Assembly: GCF_900113015.1 (NCBI RefSeq)
Contig: NZ_FONV01000016.1
Span: 157,152 to 221,151 of the forward strand
Origin: Actinoplanes philippinensis
GTDB taxonomy: Bacteria; Actinomycetota; Actinomycetes; Mycobacteriales; Micromonosporaceae
Direction: 5' to 3'
DNA: 64,000 nucleotides
Under the pieces are notes generated by a model. The model saw nothing but the letters and a program-made list of their open reading frames with translations, was not told the DNA's origin and did not search any database. Below, in pieces: positions 40,928 through 49,884 of the stretch. A program made the position numbers and the translations under genes. The stretch's first letter is position 1; the number at the start of each line of letters is the position of its first letter.

Positions 40928-43912
40928 GTGCCATCGAAACAACCGATCCGGATGGCCTTGGCCGTCGCGGTGTCGGCCATCCTGGCGGGCAGCGGTACCG
41001 GCGCGGCCCACGGGGCGCCGCCCACCCCGTCGGACCTCTACATTGTGCAACTGACGGCGCCCCCGGTCGCCGGCTACACCGGCGGGGTCGCCGGCATTCC
41101 GGCGACCCGACCCGGCGCGGGTGAGAAGATCGACCTCAGCACCAGCGCCGCCCGGTCGTACCGTGCTCACCTGAAGTCCGAACGTCAGCGCACCCAGCGC
41201 CTGGCCGGGGTTCCGGCGGGCCGGACCCTCTACGAGTACGACGTCGCGTTCAGCGGATACGCCGCCCGGATGACCGCCACCGAGGCCGACGTCCTGCGCC
41301 GCAGCCCCGGCGTGCTGGCGGTGTCGAAGAACGCCGTCCACAAGGCCGACACCATCTCCACCCCGCAGATGCTCGGACTGACCGGCCGCACCGGGGTGTG
41401 GCAGCGCCAGTTCGGCGGCTCCAAGAAGGCCGGCAGCGGTGTCATCGTCGGTGTGATCGACACCGGCATCTGGCCGGAGAACCCGGCGTTCGCCGCCTTG
41501 CCGAACCCGCGGCCGGACCAGCGGATCATCGACGCCAAGTGGCGCGGCGTCTGCCAGCAGGGCGAGGAGACCGATCCGGCCCGGAACATCACCTGCAACA
41601 ACAAACTGATCGGCGCCCGCTACTTCACCGAGGGTTCGCTCGACGAGACGAATCCCGACGAGTTCCGGTCCCCGCGTGACTTCAACGGCCACGGCTCGCA
41701 CACCGCGGGAACTGCGGTCGGCAACCACGGCGTGGACGCGGTCATCGACGGGCGTGTCGTCGGTGACGCCTCCGGCATGGCCCCGGCCGCCCGCCTCGCC
41801 GTCTACAAGGCGCTGTGGGACCAGGGCACCGGTAGTGGCAGCGGCACGACCGTCGACCTGGTCGCGGCCATCAACGCGGCGGTCGCGGACGGCGTCGACG
41901 TGATCAACTACTCGATCTCCGGGTCCACCTCGTCGTTCGTCGACCCGGTCGAGCTGGCGTTCCTCAACGCCGCCAATGCCGGGGTGTTCGTCGCCGCGTC
42001 GGCCGGCAACAGCGGTCCGACCGCGAGCACGGTGGCGCACAACTCGCCCTGGATCACCACGGTGGCGGCCAGCACGCACGACCGCGGCTACGACAAGTCG
42101 GTGACCCTGGGCAACGGGACCACCTACGCAGGCGCCGGTCAGGGCACCGCCGTGCCGTCCGCTCCACTGGTCGACTCGGAGGTGGCCGGCCTGCCCACCA
42201 CCCCGGTCAGCGAGGCCCGGCTGTGTTACTCCGGTGGGCTCGATCCGGCCGTGGTGACCGGCAAGGTGGTGCTGTGTCTGCGGGGCGGCAACGGCCGTAC
42301 CGACAAGAGTCTCGCGGTCCGGCAGGCCGGCGGGGTCGGCATGATCCTCTACAACAACCCCGACAACTCGGTCAACGCCGACTACCACTTCGTGCCGACG
42401 GTGCACGTCAACAGCGCGGCCGGGCTGGCGATCAAGGCGTACGCGGCCACCGCCGGCGCCACGGCGAGCCTGTCGGCGGGTACCGAGGTCAAGGTCCGCG
42501 CACCGGAGATGGGGTCCTTCTCGTCCCGTGGCCCGGCCCTGGCCGGCAACGGCGACCTGCTCAAGCCGGACATCACCGCGCCCGGCGTCGACGTGGTGGC
42601 GCCGGTCGCCCCGCCGGGCAACAACGGCCGCACCTGGGACGCGTACTCGGGCACCTCGATGTCGAGTCCGCACATCGCCGGCCTGGCCGCCCTGGTGATC
42701 AGCGAGAACCCGCGCTGGTCCCCGATCTGGGTCAAGTCGGCGCTGATGACGACGGCCGGTCAGACCGACAGCACCGGCCAGCCGATCCAGCGGGCCGGGA
42801 CCGCCGCGACACCGCTCGACTACGGCGCCGGACACGTCCGTCCCGGCCGGTCGTTCCGGCCGGGCCTGGTGTACGACTCCACCTACCCCGACTGGATCCG
42901 GTTCGCGTGCGGCAGCGGCGCCAGCGGAGCCTCCTGCGACCAGTACGGTGCGATCGACCCGACCGACCTGAACTACCCGTCGATCGCGATCGGCGACCTG
43001 GCCGGGAAGCAGACGACCACCCGTACCGTGACGAACATCAGCAAACTGCCCGGCGTCTACGAAGCCAGGATCCAGGCCCCGGCCGGTACGACCGTGACGG
43101 TCACGCCGAAGCGATTCGTGGTGCTGCCCGGTAGGTCGGTGTCGTACAAGGTGACCGTCACCCGTACCGACGCGGCGATCAGCCAGTGGAGCTTCGGCTC
43201 GCTGACCTGGGTCAACAAGGCCGACCCGAAGGGCCTGACCTCCTCCGACGTACGCAGTCCGATCGCCGTCCGGCCGGTCGCGATCGCCGCCCCGACCCAG
43301 GCCGCCGGGACCGGGACCAGCGGTTCGACGGACCTGAGCGTGATCCCCGGCTTCACCGGCGCCCTGAGTGCCGCGCCGGCCGGGCTGGCCCCGTCCGTGG
43401 TGGACCGGCTGCACCTGGTCGGTTCGGAGACCGACTTCGACTCGGCTGCCCCGGCCACCGGGCCGTCGGTGGGCAAGGTGACGCTGACCGTGCCGACCGG
43501 CACCAGGCTGGCCCGGGCGGCCACCTTCGACGCCGACGTCCCGGCCGGCACCGACCTGGACCTGTTCGCCTACCGGGCCGGCACCAGCACGCTGGTGGCG
43601 TCCAGTGCGGGGTCGACGGCCGAGGAACAGGTCAACCTCACGGCCGGCTCGTACGACGTCTACGTCGTCCAGTTCGCCACCCCGCCCGGTGTGGAGGAAC
43701 TCGACGTCCCGCACCACTCGTGGATCGTCGGTGACGCCGCCGCCGGCAACCTGACCGCCACCCCGGCCGGCCAGAACGTCACCCTCGGCACTCCGGCCAA
43801 GGTCACCGCGGCGTGGACCGGCCTGACCGCCGGAACCCGCTACCTCGGCCTGATCGCCTACAGCGACGGCACCGCACGCATCGGCCAGACAGTCATGTCC
43901 GTCGTCGCCTGA
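40928..43912 (+). CDS. secreted S8 (subtilisin-like) serine protease
   Basis: 994 residues from GTG 40928, with CCGGAGG six bases ahead. Signal peptide ends AAHG. An inhibitor_I9 prodomain (YIVQLTAPPVAGYTG, YDVAFSGYAARMTATEADVL) is followed by the catalytic domain: Asp in VIGVIDTGIWPEN style (GVIVGVIDTGIWPE, near residue 177), His in FNGHGSHTAGTAVG (near 255), a PA insert (VLCLRGGNGRTDKSLAVRQA) and Ser in YSGTSMSSPHIAGLAALV (near 575). Plant-subtilase-like C-terminal beta domains follow. No anchor. Extracellular protein degradation is the expected role; a link to the zinc cluster is not shown. Confidence 0.95.
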   Translation: MPSKQPIRMALAVAVSAILAGSGTGAAHGAPPTPSDLYIVQLTAPPVAGYTGGVAGIPATRPGAGEKIDLSTSAARSYRAHLKSERQRTQRLAGVPAGRTLYEYDVAFSGYAARMTATEADVLRRSPGVLAVSKNAVHKADTISTPQMLGLTGRTGVWQRQFGGSKKAGSGVIVGVIDTGIWPENPAFAALPNPRPDQRIIDAKWRGVCQQGEETDPARNITCNNKLIGARYFTEGSLDETNPDEFRSPRDFNGHGSHTAGTAVGNHGVDAVIDGRVVGDASGMAPAARLAVYKALWDQGTGSGSGTTVDLVAAINAAVADGVDVINYSISGSTSSFVDPVELAFLNAANAGVFVAASAGNSGPTASTVAHNSPWITTVAASTHDRGYDKSVTLGNGTTYAGAGQGTAVPSAPLVDSEVAGLPTTPVSEARLCYSGGLDPAVVTGKVVLCLRGGNGRTDKSLAVRQAGGVGMILYNNPDNSVNADYHFVPTVHVNSAAGLAIKAYAATAGATASLSAGTEVKVRAPEMGSFSSRGPALAGNGDLLKPDITAPGVDVVAPVAPPGNNGRTWDAYSGTSMSSPHIAGLAALVISENPRWSPIWVKSALMTTAGQTDSTGQPIQRAGTAATPLDYGAGHVRPGRSFRPGLVYDSTYPDWIRFACGSGASGASCDQYGAIDPTDLNYPSIAIGDLAGKQTTTRTVTNISKLPGVYEARIQAPAGTTVTVTPKRFVVLPGRSVSYKVTVTRTDAAISQWSFGSLTWVNKADPKGLTSSDVRSPIAVRPVAIAAPTQAAGTGTSGSTDLSVIPGFTGALSAAPAGLAPSVVDRLHLVGSETDFDSAAPATGPSVGKVTLTVPTGTRLARAATFDADVPAGTDLDLFAYRAGTSTLVASSAGSTAEEQVNLTAGSYDVYVVQFATPPGVEELDVPHHSWIVGDAAAGNLTATPAGQNVTLGTPAKVTAAWTGLTAGTRYLGLIAYSDGTARIGQTVMSVVA

Positions 43913-43915
43913 CAC

Positions 43916-43954
43916 GCGGCGGGGACAACGCGCACACGGCGATGTCCCCGCCGC
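43916..43954 (+). terminator. hairpin terminator after protease gene
   Basis: GCGGCGGGGACA (43916-43927) pairs perfectly with 43943-43954 around a 15-base loop, starting 3 bases after the protease stop. It lies between the convergent protease and methyltransferase genes and could serve both. No T-run. Confidence 0.7.
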
Positions 43955-43994
43955 TTCGCGCCACAGCCGCAGGCGGTTCTCCTCGTTCTTCTCG

Positions 43995-44825
43995 TCATCG
44001 CAGCGCCGGCAGATCGCCGCTCGGGGTGCCCGCCCCGCCGTCCAGGCCCGTTGCGCACGCCGTGGCGGCGAGCGCGGCGTGGGCGCCCCAGCGCCAGACG
44101 ACGCCCGCCTCGGCGAAGCCGGCCGCGAGTGCCGCGTCGCGATGCCAGGTCACCGGCGGGGTGAACTCGGCGGGGATCCGATCGCCGAGGATCGCCTGAC
44201 GTCGCTGCATCAGCGGTCGTAGCGGCTCGCAGGCCCGCAGGCCATCCCACCAGCGCGTCCAGGCCATGGCCGCGACCGCCTCGCCGGCCGCCGGGTACAA
44301 CCTCGCCGTGACGCCGTCCAACCCGGCCTCGGGCATCAGATCGACGACCACCAGCAGACCGCCGGGGCGCAGGATCGCCCGGGCAGCGCGATAGAAGGCA
44401 CGGACCCGCTCCGGGGGAAGATAGTGCACGGTCATGATGGCGGTCAGCAGGTCGAAGGGGCCACCGCCGGCTATCGCGTCGGTCCAGGCCGCCTTGAGGT
44501 CGGCACTGTGCACACCGATCCGGTCGTCTGCTCCGGCCGCCGCGAGAGCGAGCAGGACAGGGTCCAGGTCGACCATGCCCACCTGTGCGTCGGGCCAGCG
44601 CGCGGCCATCCTTTCGGCGAAGACGCCGGGGCCGCCGCCGAGGTCGAGGATCCGGGCGGGGGTTCCGCCGTTCACCGCTTCGGCCACCGTCATCAGCGCG
44701 GCCTCGCAACCGTCGGAGCCGGGCAGGAAGCCGGCCATCACCTCGTCCCAGGAGGCGCGCCACCGGTCGACGGTCGCACGCTCCAGCACCGATGCAAAAG
44801 GGGACGCTTGTGACGTGAGCGCCAT
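43995..44825 (-). CDS. SAM-dependent class I methyltransferase
   Basis: 276 residues from ATG 44825 (GAGG upstream). Rossmann-type SAM site: ARILDLGGGPGVFAERMAAR (motif I), VGMVDLDPVLLALAAA (motif II), FDLLTAIMTVHYLPPERVRA and AILRPGGLLVVVDLM. The C-terminal half (ARLYPAAGEAVAAMAWTRWW) resembles small-molecule methyltransferases of secondary metabolism. A Zur-like box lies 62 bases upstream, overlapping the end of the PLP operon, so it may be made under zinc limitation and modify a product of the neighbouring PLP enzymes. Substrate unknown. Confidence 0.87.
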   Translation of the reverse strand: MALTSQASPFASVLERATVDRWRASWDEVMAGFLPGSDGCEAALMTVAEAVNGGTPARILDLGGGPGVFAERMAARWPDAQVGMVDLDPVLLALAAAGADDRIGVHSADLKAAWTDAIAGGGPFDLLTAIMTVHYLPPERVRAFYRAARAILRPGGLLVVVDLMPEAGLDGVTARLYPAAGEAVAAMAWTRWWDGLRACEPLRPLMQRRQAILGDRIPAEFTPPVTWHRDAALAAGFAEAGVVWRWGAHAALAATACATGLDGGAGTPSGDLPALR

Positions 44826-44886
44826 CGACAACCTCGCGAGGATCAGCGGGACGGTGGAGACCGGGACGAGCCGATCAATTCGCCCA

Positions 44887-44907
44887 CTGTAACGGATGTC
44901 GTTTTCA
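44887..44907 (-). promoter_or_regulatory. Zur-like box before methyltransferase gene
   Basis: On the minus strand the left half TGAAAACGA is identical to the strong site at 30588 and the right half CCGTTACAG is degenerate. It overlaps the last codons of the aminotransferase gene and lies 62 bases before the methyltransferase start. One perfect half only, so occupancy by Zur is uncertain. Confidence 0.55.
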
Positions 44908-46179
44908 ATAGCGGCGGGACGGTCCGCCTTCCTCGTCGAGGCGTTCGAGCAGTCCGAGCAGGCAATCGATCTCCTCGACGGTGTTGTACGCGTGCACGCT
45001 CACCCGTACCGATGAGGTCGTCTCTCCGCCCGCGGCCTGACAGTGGCCGTCGGCCCGGACCATGAAACCCTCCGCCGCCAGGATGAAACCGAGATCGTTG
45101 GAGCCGATCCGGTGGTGCCGGAAGGTGACGATGCCGTGCCGTTGCTGCACCGGGGAGTCGGCCGCCAGACTGCGCTGACAGCCGAGCACCTCGTAGGAGC
45201 GCAGGTGGCGCAGGCCGTCCGTGAGCCGGGCGGCCAGCGCCACCGTCCAGCGGGCTATCCGCTCGAGCCCCGCCTCCTGCAACCAGCTCATCGCGGCGGA
45301 GAGACTCACGATGCCGCTCGTGTTCGGGGAGCCGGCCCAGCCGCCCGGCACGAACCGTGGTCCCCGCTCGTTGCGGGCCCAGATCACGCCGGTGCCCGGC
45401 AGCGCCATCGCCTTGTGACCGGAGAACACCACGAAGTCGACGTCCAGGTCGGCAACCGACAGCGGCAGGTGGCCGACACTCTGGGCGGCGTCCAGGCAGA
45501 TGACGACATCCGGGCCCGCCGCCGCACGGATCCTGCCGACGTTCATGTCACCGCCGTACACGTGGTGCACGTGGGTGGTGGCGATGAACCGGGTCCGCTC
45601 GTTGACCATCGGCAGGAGCGCCCGGTGATCGTAATCGTGCGCCGGGTCGTACGGCATCGGCCGCACCCGCACCGTGATGCCCTCGCGGGCCACCTCGTCG
45701 ACGGCTTCCCGCCACGGCAGGGCGTTGGCCGAGTGGTCGGCGTCGGGAACGACGATCTCGTCGCCGTCGCGCAGTTGACGTGCCAGCCAGTCCCTGGCGA
45801 TCAGCCGCAGTCCCTCGGTGGTGCCACTGACGAAGTGGACGCCGGACCGTTCGGGTTCCGGATCGTCGAGGAATCGGCGCACCTGCTGTTCGGTGTGCCG
45901 GATGAGCGCGGTGGTCCGGTTGGCCCAGGGATACGTGCCTCGCCCGGCATTGGCGTTCTCGCTGGTCAGGTAGTCGGTGACGGCGTCGAGGACGGCGCGG
46001 GGCTTCTGCGAGGTCGCGGCGTTGTCGAGATAGACCTGGTCCGGATGCGCGGTGATGATCGGGAAGTCCTCGCGTAGGCGACTCTGCCAGGACCGCAACT
46101 CCTCCGGGAAGGCGGCACCGTGGTTGTAGGAGGGCGCCGAGGCCACGTCAGTCCCGTACCAGTGCGGCGCCCGCGTCAC
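44905..46179 (-). CDS. class V aminotransferase (cysteine desulfurase-like)
   Basis: Up to 424 residues; GTG 46179 overlaps the upstream gene by 32 bases and GTG 46146 is the alternative. Fold-type I PLP enzyme: VYLDNAATSQKPRAVLDAV, NANAGRGTYPWANRTT, FVSGTTEGLRLIARDWL, VVICLDAAQSVGHLPL and the PLP lysine in FVVFSGHKAMALPGTGVIWA. It looks like SufS/CsdA, but the mobile catalytic-Cys loop region reads ADGHCQAAG, so desulfurase activity is possible but unproven. Third gene of the PLP operon; the rhodanese domain of its neighbour would be a natural sulfur acceptor. Confidence 0.88.
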   Translation of the reverse strand: MTRAPHWYGTDVASAPSYNHGAAFPEELRSWQSRLREDFPIITAHPDQVYLDNAATSQKPRAVLDAVTDYLTSENANAGRGTYPWANRTTALIRHTEQQVRRFLDDPEPERSGVHFVSGTTEGLRLIARDWLARQLRDGDEIVVPDADHSANALPWREAVDEVAREGITVRVRPMPYDPAHDYDHRALLPMVNERTRFIATTHVHHVYGGDMNVGRIRAAAGPDVVICLDAAQSVGHLPLSVADLDVDFVVFSGHKAMALPGTGVIWARNERGPRFVPGGWAGSPNTSGIVSLSAAMSWLQEAGLERIARWTVALAARLTDGLRHLRSYEVLGCQRSLAADSPVQQRHGIVTFRHHRIGSNDLGFILAAEGFMVRADGHCQAAGGETTSSVRVSVHAYNTVEEIDCLLGLLERLDEEGGPSRRY

Positions 46180-47467
46180 GCCAGGCGATCACGCCTCCGG
46201 CCAGCGATCGCACGTCCTGGTGCCCCATCCGGGCCAGCAGCGCCGCATAGCGCGCCGACTTCTCGCCGACCGGGCAGACCAGCAGCACCGGCTGCCGGCG
46301 ACCGAACGGCAGGCCACCGTGCAGCATCTCCTCGAACAGGTCGTCGACGATGTTGATCGACCGGTCGATGTGCAGCGCCCGGTAGGCGAACGGGCTGCGC
46401 AGATCCACGACCAGCGGAGTCTGTTTGTCGATCCACTCCTGGGCGTCGGCCACGCCGATGGTGTGCGCCGCGGCCAGGTCGTCGTCGGTGAGCGCATGCA
46501 CCGACTGGGCCCGGGCCGGCAGCCGGAACAGCTCCGGACGACGTTCGCGCAGATAGCTCAGGTAGCTCTCGACCCGGTCACAGACGATGAACACCGCCGT
46601 ACGCCGGTCGGTCAGCGTCGCGTCGACGGTACGCAGGTAGCGCACTGCCCCCTGATAGGCGCCGCCCCCGGTCGGGCCGGCCAGTGTTCCGCAGCGGCGG
46701 ATCAGGGTAAGCAGGCCGTCGATCGCCTCATCCGAGCTGACCGCCTCGATCGTGTCGTAGGTGCCGGGATCGAACAGACCGACCTCGTGCACCTCATCGA
46801 TGTTGCGGATGCCCGGGATGAAATCGGACTTCTGCGCCACCAGGCCCACGACGGTCACCGCCGGATCATGGGTGCGCAACGCCCGGGCCACACCGGTGGA
46901 CGAGCCGGCGGTGCCGACACAGGCGATGAAGTAGTCCGGTACGCGCCCGCCGAGATCAGCGATGATCTCCGGGCCGGTCCCGAACGCGTGGGCATCGACG
47001 TTGAGATCGTTGAAATACTGGTCGGTGTGCAGGTAGCCGCCATCGGACGCGGAAACGGTGTGATACATCCGGGTGAGCGGATCGTCGGTGTCGGCCGGGT
47101 CGAGGCACTCCGATCGGCCTGGCAGCTCGTCGATCCGCGCGCCGAGCAACAGCAGCAGGTCCTTGATCTCCGGCACCTTCATCCGGTTCGTCACACTGCG
47201 AAACGGCAGGCCGTGCATGCCGGCGATCAGGGCCAGCGCCTTGGCGGTGTTGCCGCTGGACAGCTCCACGACGGTGTCACCCCGCTCGGCGGCTGCGGTG
47301 ACCTGGTCGCGGACCATGTTCCACGCGGCCCGGTCCTTGAGCGAGCCGAACGGGTTGAACAACTCCATCTTCGCGTAGAGGTCGATGTTACGGAGGCCAT
47401 GCACGGCGGCATCGATGCGCACCAGCGGGGTGCCTCCGATGACGTCGGTGACGCTGTCGTATCTCAC
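46148..47467 (-). CDS. cysteine synthase-like PLP enzyme fused to rhodanese
   Basis: 439 residues, GTG 47467 overlapping the decarboxylase stop (GTGA). Residues 1-300 are fold-type II: VTDVIGGTPLVRID, the PLP lysine in NPFGSLKDRAAWN, phosphate cup GTAGSSTGVARAL, VELSSGNTAKALALIAG. This is the cysteine synthase/SbnA-like group rather than CysK itself (the loop is SSGNTAK). Residues 330-439 are a rhodanese domain (TPLVVDLRSPFAYRALHID) with active-site loop LLVCPVGEKSARYA carrying the cysteine. Such a fusion suggests a persulfide or sulfur-transfer step coupled to beta-replacement. Confidence 0.88.
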   Translation of the reverse strand: MRYDSVTDVIGGTPLVRIDAAVHGLRNIDLYAKMELFNPFGSLKDRAAWNMVRDQVTAAAERGDTVVELSSGNTAKALALIAGMHGLPFRSVTNRMKVPEIKDLLLLLGARIDELPGRSECLDPADTDDPLTRMYHTVSASDGGYLHTDQYFNDLNVDAHAFGTGPEIIADLGGRVPDYFIACVGTAGSSTGVARALRTHDPAVTVVGLVAQKSDFIPGIRNIDEVHEVGLFDPGTYDTIEAVSSDEAIDGLLTLIRRCGTLAGPTGGGAYQGAVRYLRTVDATLTDRRTAVFIVCDRVESYLSYLRERRPELFRLPARAQSVHALTDDDLAAAHTIGVADAQEWIDKQTPLVVDLRSPFAYRALHIDRSINIVDDLFEEMLHGGLPFGRRQPVLLVCPVGEKSARYAALLARMGHQDVRSLAGGVIAWRDAGAALVRD

Positions 47468-48930
47468 GCGGTCTCCTCCCGGCCCGTGACGGGCCAGTAG
47501 TTCTCGTCGAGGCACCACTGCCAGCCGTCGTGGCCGCGGTAGGCGGCGACCGTCCGGGCGCTGGGTTGCATCAGCGCGTTGCCGGCGCTGAAGTCCATGA
47601 GATATCCGGCGGTGTTGACGAAGACCAGCAGATCACCGGGTCGGGGCCGGCCGGGGAGAAAGACCTTGCGCCGGGTGATCAGGTCCGCCTCAAGGCACAG
47701 GTTGCCGGTGAGATACACCCCCACCGGCGAGGCCGTCGCCGGGTCCGGCTGTGCACTCCGGTCGCGTGCGACCAGCAGTGGATCCATCAGAACGCCGTGC
47801 TGCTCCAAGGCGATGTCCGCGCTGTTGCCCGCGACGCGAACGAGAGTCTCGCCGTGGCCGTCGTCGCGGACCTCCTCGACCCGGGTCAGCACGGCGCCGC
47901 ACTGGTCGAGCAGCGCCCGGCCCGGTTCGATGTGGAGATCGAACATGCTCTCCAGCAGCAACGTGCCGAACGGACGCCGCAGCGTCATCGACTCGGTGTC
48001 GAGCAGACGGTCGAGATAGGCCGGACCCGCGACGGCCCGGTGGGCGGGGTAGACGCTGAGTGCTCCACGGACCTTGCCGCCCTCGTTGCGCAGACCGTAG
48101 CCGTGGCCGTTCCACGTCAGCGGTGGACGGTTGCCGAGGACAGCGCCGGTCAGTTCGGTGGTCCAGGCCTCCCATTGGCTCTCCTCAGCCAGATAGCTGA
48201 CGCCGAACCCACCGCCGATGTCGATCGCCCGTGGGTTCAGGCCATGGCGAGCGGCCTCGTCCATCGCGTGCAGGCAGCCCTCCAGCGCGGCGACCTTCTC
48301 CGGCAGCCCGACAGTGTCCAGGTGATAGGCGACGCCGAGGAAGTCGAGCTGGTCACCATGCCTGGCCAGCGCTTCCCACAGGGGGCCCAGGCGGGTGACG
48401 GGGACACCGAACCTGCTGGCGCGGGTCAGCACGGTGGTGCCGACGGAGGGGAAACCGGACAGCCGGGTCATCACCCGAACCCGGGGCAGGTCGTGCGTCT
48501 CGACGATGCCGGCGAGCCGGGTGAGCTCCTCGACCGAGTCGGCGTTGACGAGCACTGCGGCCCGAGCGGCGAGCCAGAGGAACTCCCGGCTCTTCGGCCC
48601 GGTCGCCATGATCCGCTCCGGTGCGAAGCCCGCGGCCAGGGCGCTCTGCAACTCGCCCAGTGACGCCACATCAATGCCCGCTTCCTCGGCCGCCAGTCTG
48701 CGGATCAGCGCCCGGGAACGGTTCGCCTTGTGCGCGAAGAAGACGTGACCGCCGAGGTGGCGGGCTCGATGGCTCGCCCGGAAACGCCGGACGTTCTCGA
48801 CGGCCTGACCGGGCAGCACCAGATTCACCGGCGAGCCGAGGGCGTCCACCATCCGGTGCAGCCATGCGTGATCGTCCAGAAGAGACCGCAGCTCGCCGTC
48901 GACACGCGGTTGCAGGAAAGGCAATATCAC
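47464..48930 (-). CDS. fold-type III PLP decarboxylase (LysA/SbnH-like)
   Basis: 488 residues from GTG 48930; an upstream start is possible. Alanine racemase-like barrel with the PLP lysine in HVFFAHKANRSRALIRRLA, GIDVASLGELQSALAAGF, DFLGVAYHLDTVG, the glycine loop AIDIGGGFGVSYL and a C-terminal beta domain with YLTGNLCLEADLITRRKVFL (catalytic Cys region CLEAD) and PRPGDLLVFVNTAGYLMDFS. The pattern matches diaminopimelate/ornithine-type decarboxylases, including SbnH of staphyloferrin B synthesis. It begins the three-gene PLP operon. The actual amino acid substrate is unknown. Confidence 0.9.
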   Translation of the reverse strand: MILPFLQPRVDGELRSLLDDHAWLHRMVDALGSPVNLVLPGQAVENVRRFRASHRARHLGGHVFFAHKANRSRALIRRLAAEEAGIDVASLGELQSALAAGFAPERIMATGPKSREFLWLAARAAVLVNADSVEELTRLAGIVETHDLPRVRVMTRLSGFPSVGTTVLTRASRFGVPVTRLGPLWEALARHGDQLDFLGVAYHLDTVGLPEKVAALEGCLHAMDEAARHGLNPRAIDIGGGFGVSYLAEESQWEAWTTELTGAVLGNRPPLTWNGHGYGLRNEGGKVRGALSVYPAHRAVAGPAYLDRLLDTESMTLRRPFGTLLLESMFDLHIEPGRALLDQCGAVLTRVEEVRDDGHGETLVRVAGNSADIALEQHGVLMDPLLVARDRSAQPDPATASPVGVYLTGNLCLEADLITRRKVFLPGRPRPGDLLVFVNTAGYLMDFSAGNALMQPSARTVAAYRGHDGWQWCLDENYWPVTGREETA

Positions 48931-49205
48931 ACTCCCCGTGTCGGCGAGAATGCATATACCCCCACCCCACCACAGGAGTGCTGGCGTCGGTGTGCCGCTC
49001 CCGGCCGGCGGGTCGGCATGGACCAAACCTAATCGATGGTCCGTCCCCTTCCAAGAGGATCATGACCAAAAAGTAATCACCTGACTACTATATGCAATGT
49101 TGTGCATGCGCTCATCTCTCCCAACCGCCGAATCTGGACCCCCTGCGGGCGCTCGCAACGGAACCCCTTCCGATGGACGCAGCCGGCAGCTGTCGCGCTG
49201 CGCGC
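48931..49205 (-). promoter_or_regulatory. promoter region of PLP operon, AT-rich
   Basis: 275 bases between the TetR gene stop and the PLP operon. The stretch near 49070-49110 is AT-rich for this genome and is the likely promoter. A TTGGTCA half-site (minus strand, 49062-49068) resembles the TetR operator halves at 49813 and 49841, so weak control by that regulator is possible. No Zur-like box seen. Confidence 0.4.
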
Positions 49206-49820
49206 TCATCGCCGCAGGTGGCCGAGGATGTTGTCGAGTCCGAACTCGAACCGCTCGTCGAAGGCGCCGACGTCGAGGTGCGGCAGGACGCGGCGCAGCA
49301 TCGGGAAGTCCCCCGTTGCCACGGCGGCGCTGAGGCGGTTCTCCTCGGGGCCGGGTGCGGCCTGCTCCTCCTGGGTGAGCCCGAGCACGAAGTAGATCAG
49401 CGTCCACGCGGTCCAGGCCGCGTCCCGGTCGGACAACCCGGCGTCCACGCAGGCGCCGATCAGTGTCTCGGCGAGGCGCAGGGTGTTCGGTTCGGCGGGA
49501 TACGTGCCGACGATCAGTGCGGCGCCGTCGCGGTGGGCCAGCGCCGCGGCACGCAGTCGGCGGCCGATCTCCCGTACCCGTTGACCGGGATTGTCCGGAA
49601 GACCGTCGAGGGACACCTCGCCGGTGACCGCGTCGGCCATCAGGTCCAGCATCCGGGCCTTCGTCTTGACGTGCCACAACACCGTGTTCATCCGTACGCC
49701 GAGGCGGTCGGCCACCGCGCGGGTGGACAGGCCCTCCAGGCCCTCGTCGTCGAGCTGCTGGACGGCGGCGCGCACGACGGCGGACGTGCTGAGCCTCGCA
49801 CTCTCTTGCCTTTTGGTCAC
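49206..49820 (-). CDS. TetR-family repressor
   Basis: 204 residues from GTG 49820. N-terminal HTH: VVRAAVQQLDDEGLEGLSTR and AVADRLGVRMNTVLWHVKTK. The ligand domain (RLRAAALAHRDGAALIVGTY, WTLIYFVLGLTQEEQA) is of the TetR_C_1 type known from tetracycline-like repressors. It is divergent from the monooxygenase gene at 49885 and its own start codon lies inside an operator palindrome, so it should repress itself and the oxygenase/RidA operon until an aromatic or polyketide-like ligand binds (inference from family). Confidence 0.93.
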   Translation of the reverse strand: MTKRQESARLSTSAVVRAAVQQLDDEGLEGLSTRAVADRLGVRMNTVLWHVKTKARMLDLMADAVTGEVSLDGLPDNPGQRVREIGRRLRAAALAHRDGAALIVGTYPAEPNTLRLAETLIGACVDAGLSDRDAAWTAWTLIYFVLGLTQEEQAAPGPEENRLSAAVATGDFPMLRRVLPHLDVGAFDERFEFGLDNILGHLRR

Positions 49821-49827
49821 TGACCAA
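49813..49827. promoter_or_regulatory. TetR operator 1
   Basis: TTGGTCACTGACCAA is a perfect 7-bp inverted repeat with one central base. It covers the repressor start codon (CAC at 49818-49820), indicating autoregulation. Confidence 0.88.
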
Positions 49828-49840
49828 TTCTACTTGCCAC

Positions 49841-49867
49841 TGTTCCTTGGTCATCGACCAAGGAACA
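49841..49867. promoter_or_regulatory. TetR operator 2
   Basis: A perfect 12-bp inverted repeat, TGTTCCTTGGTC and GACCAAGGAACA with a 3-base centre, contains the same TTGGTC/GACCAA core as operator 1. It ends 17 bases before the monooxygenase start and would cover its promoter or ribosome site. Confidence 0.88.
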
Positions 49868-49884
49868 CGATCGGAGGACACACC

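Noticed and set aside
40823..43915. 1030-codon open frame opposite the protease gene
   Set aside because: Antisense shadow: low-complexity Gly/Arg/Asp/Val composition with no family motif, while the plus strand encodes a complete subtilisin.
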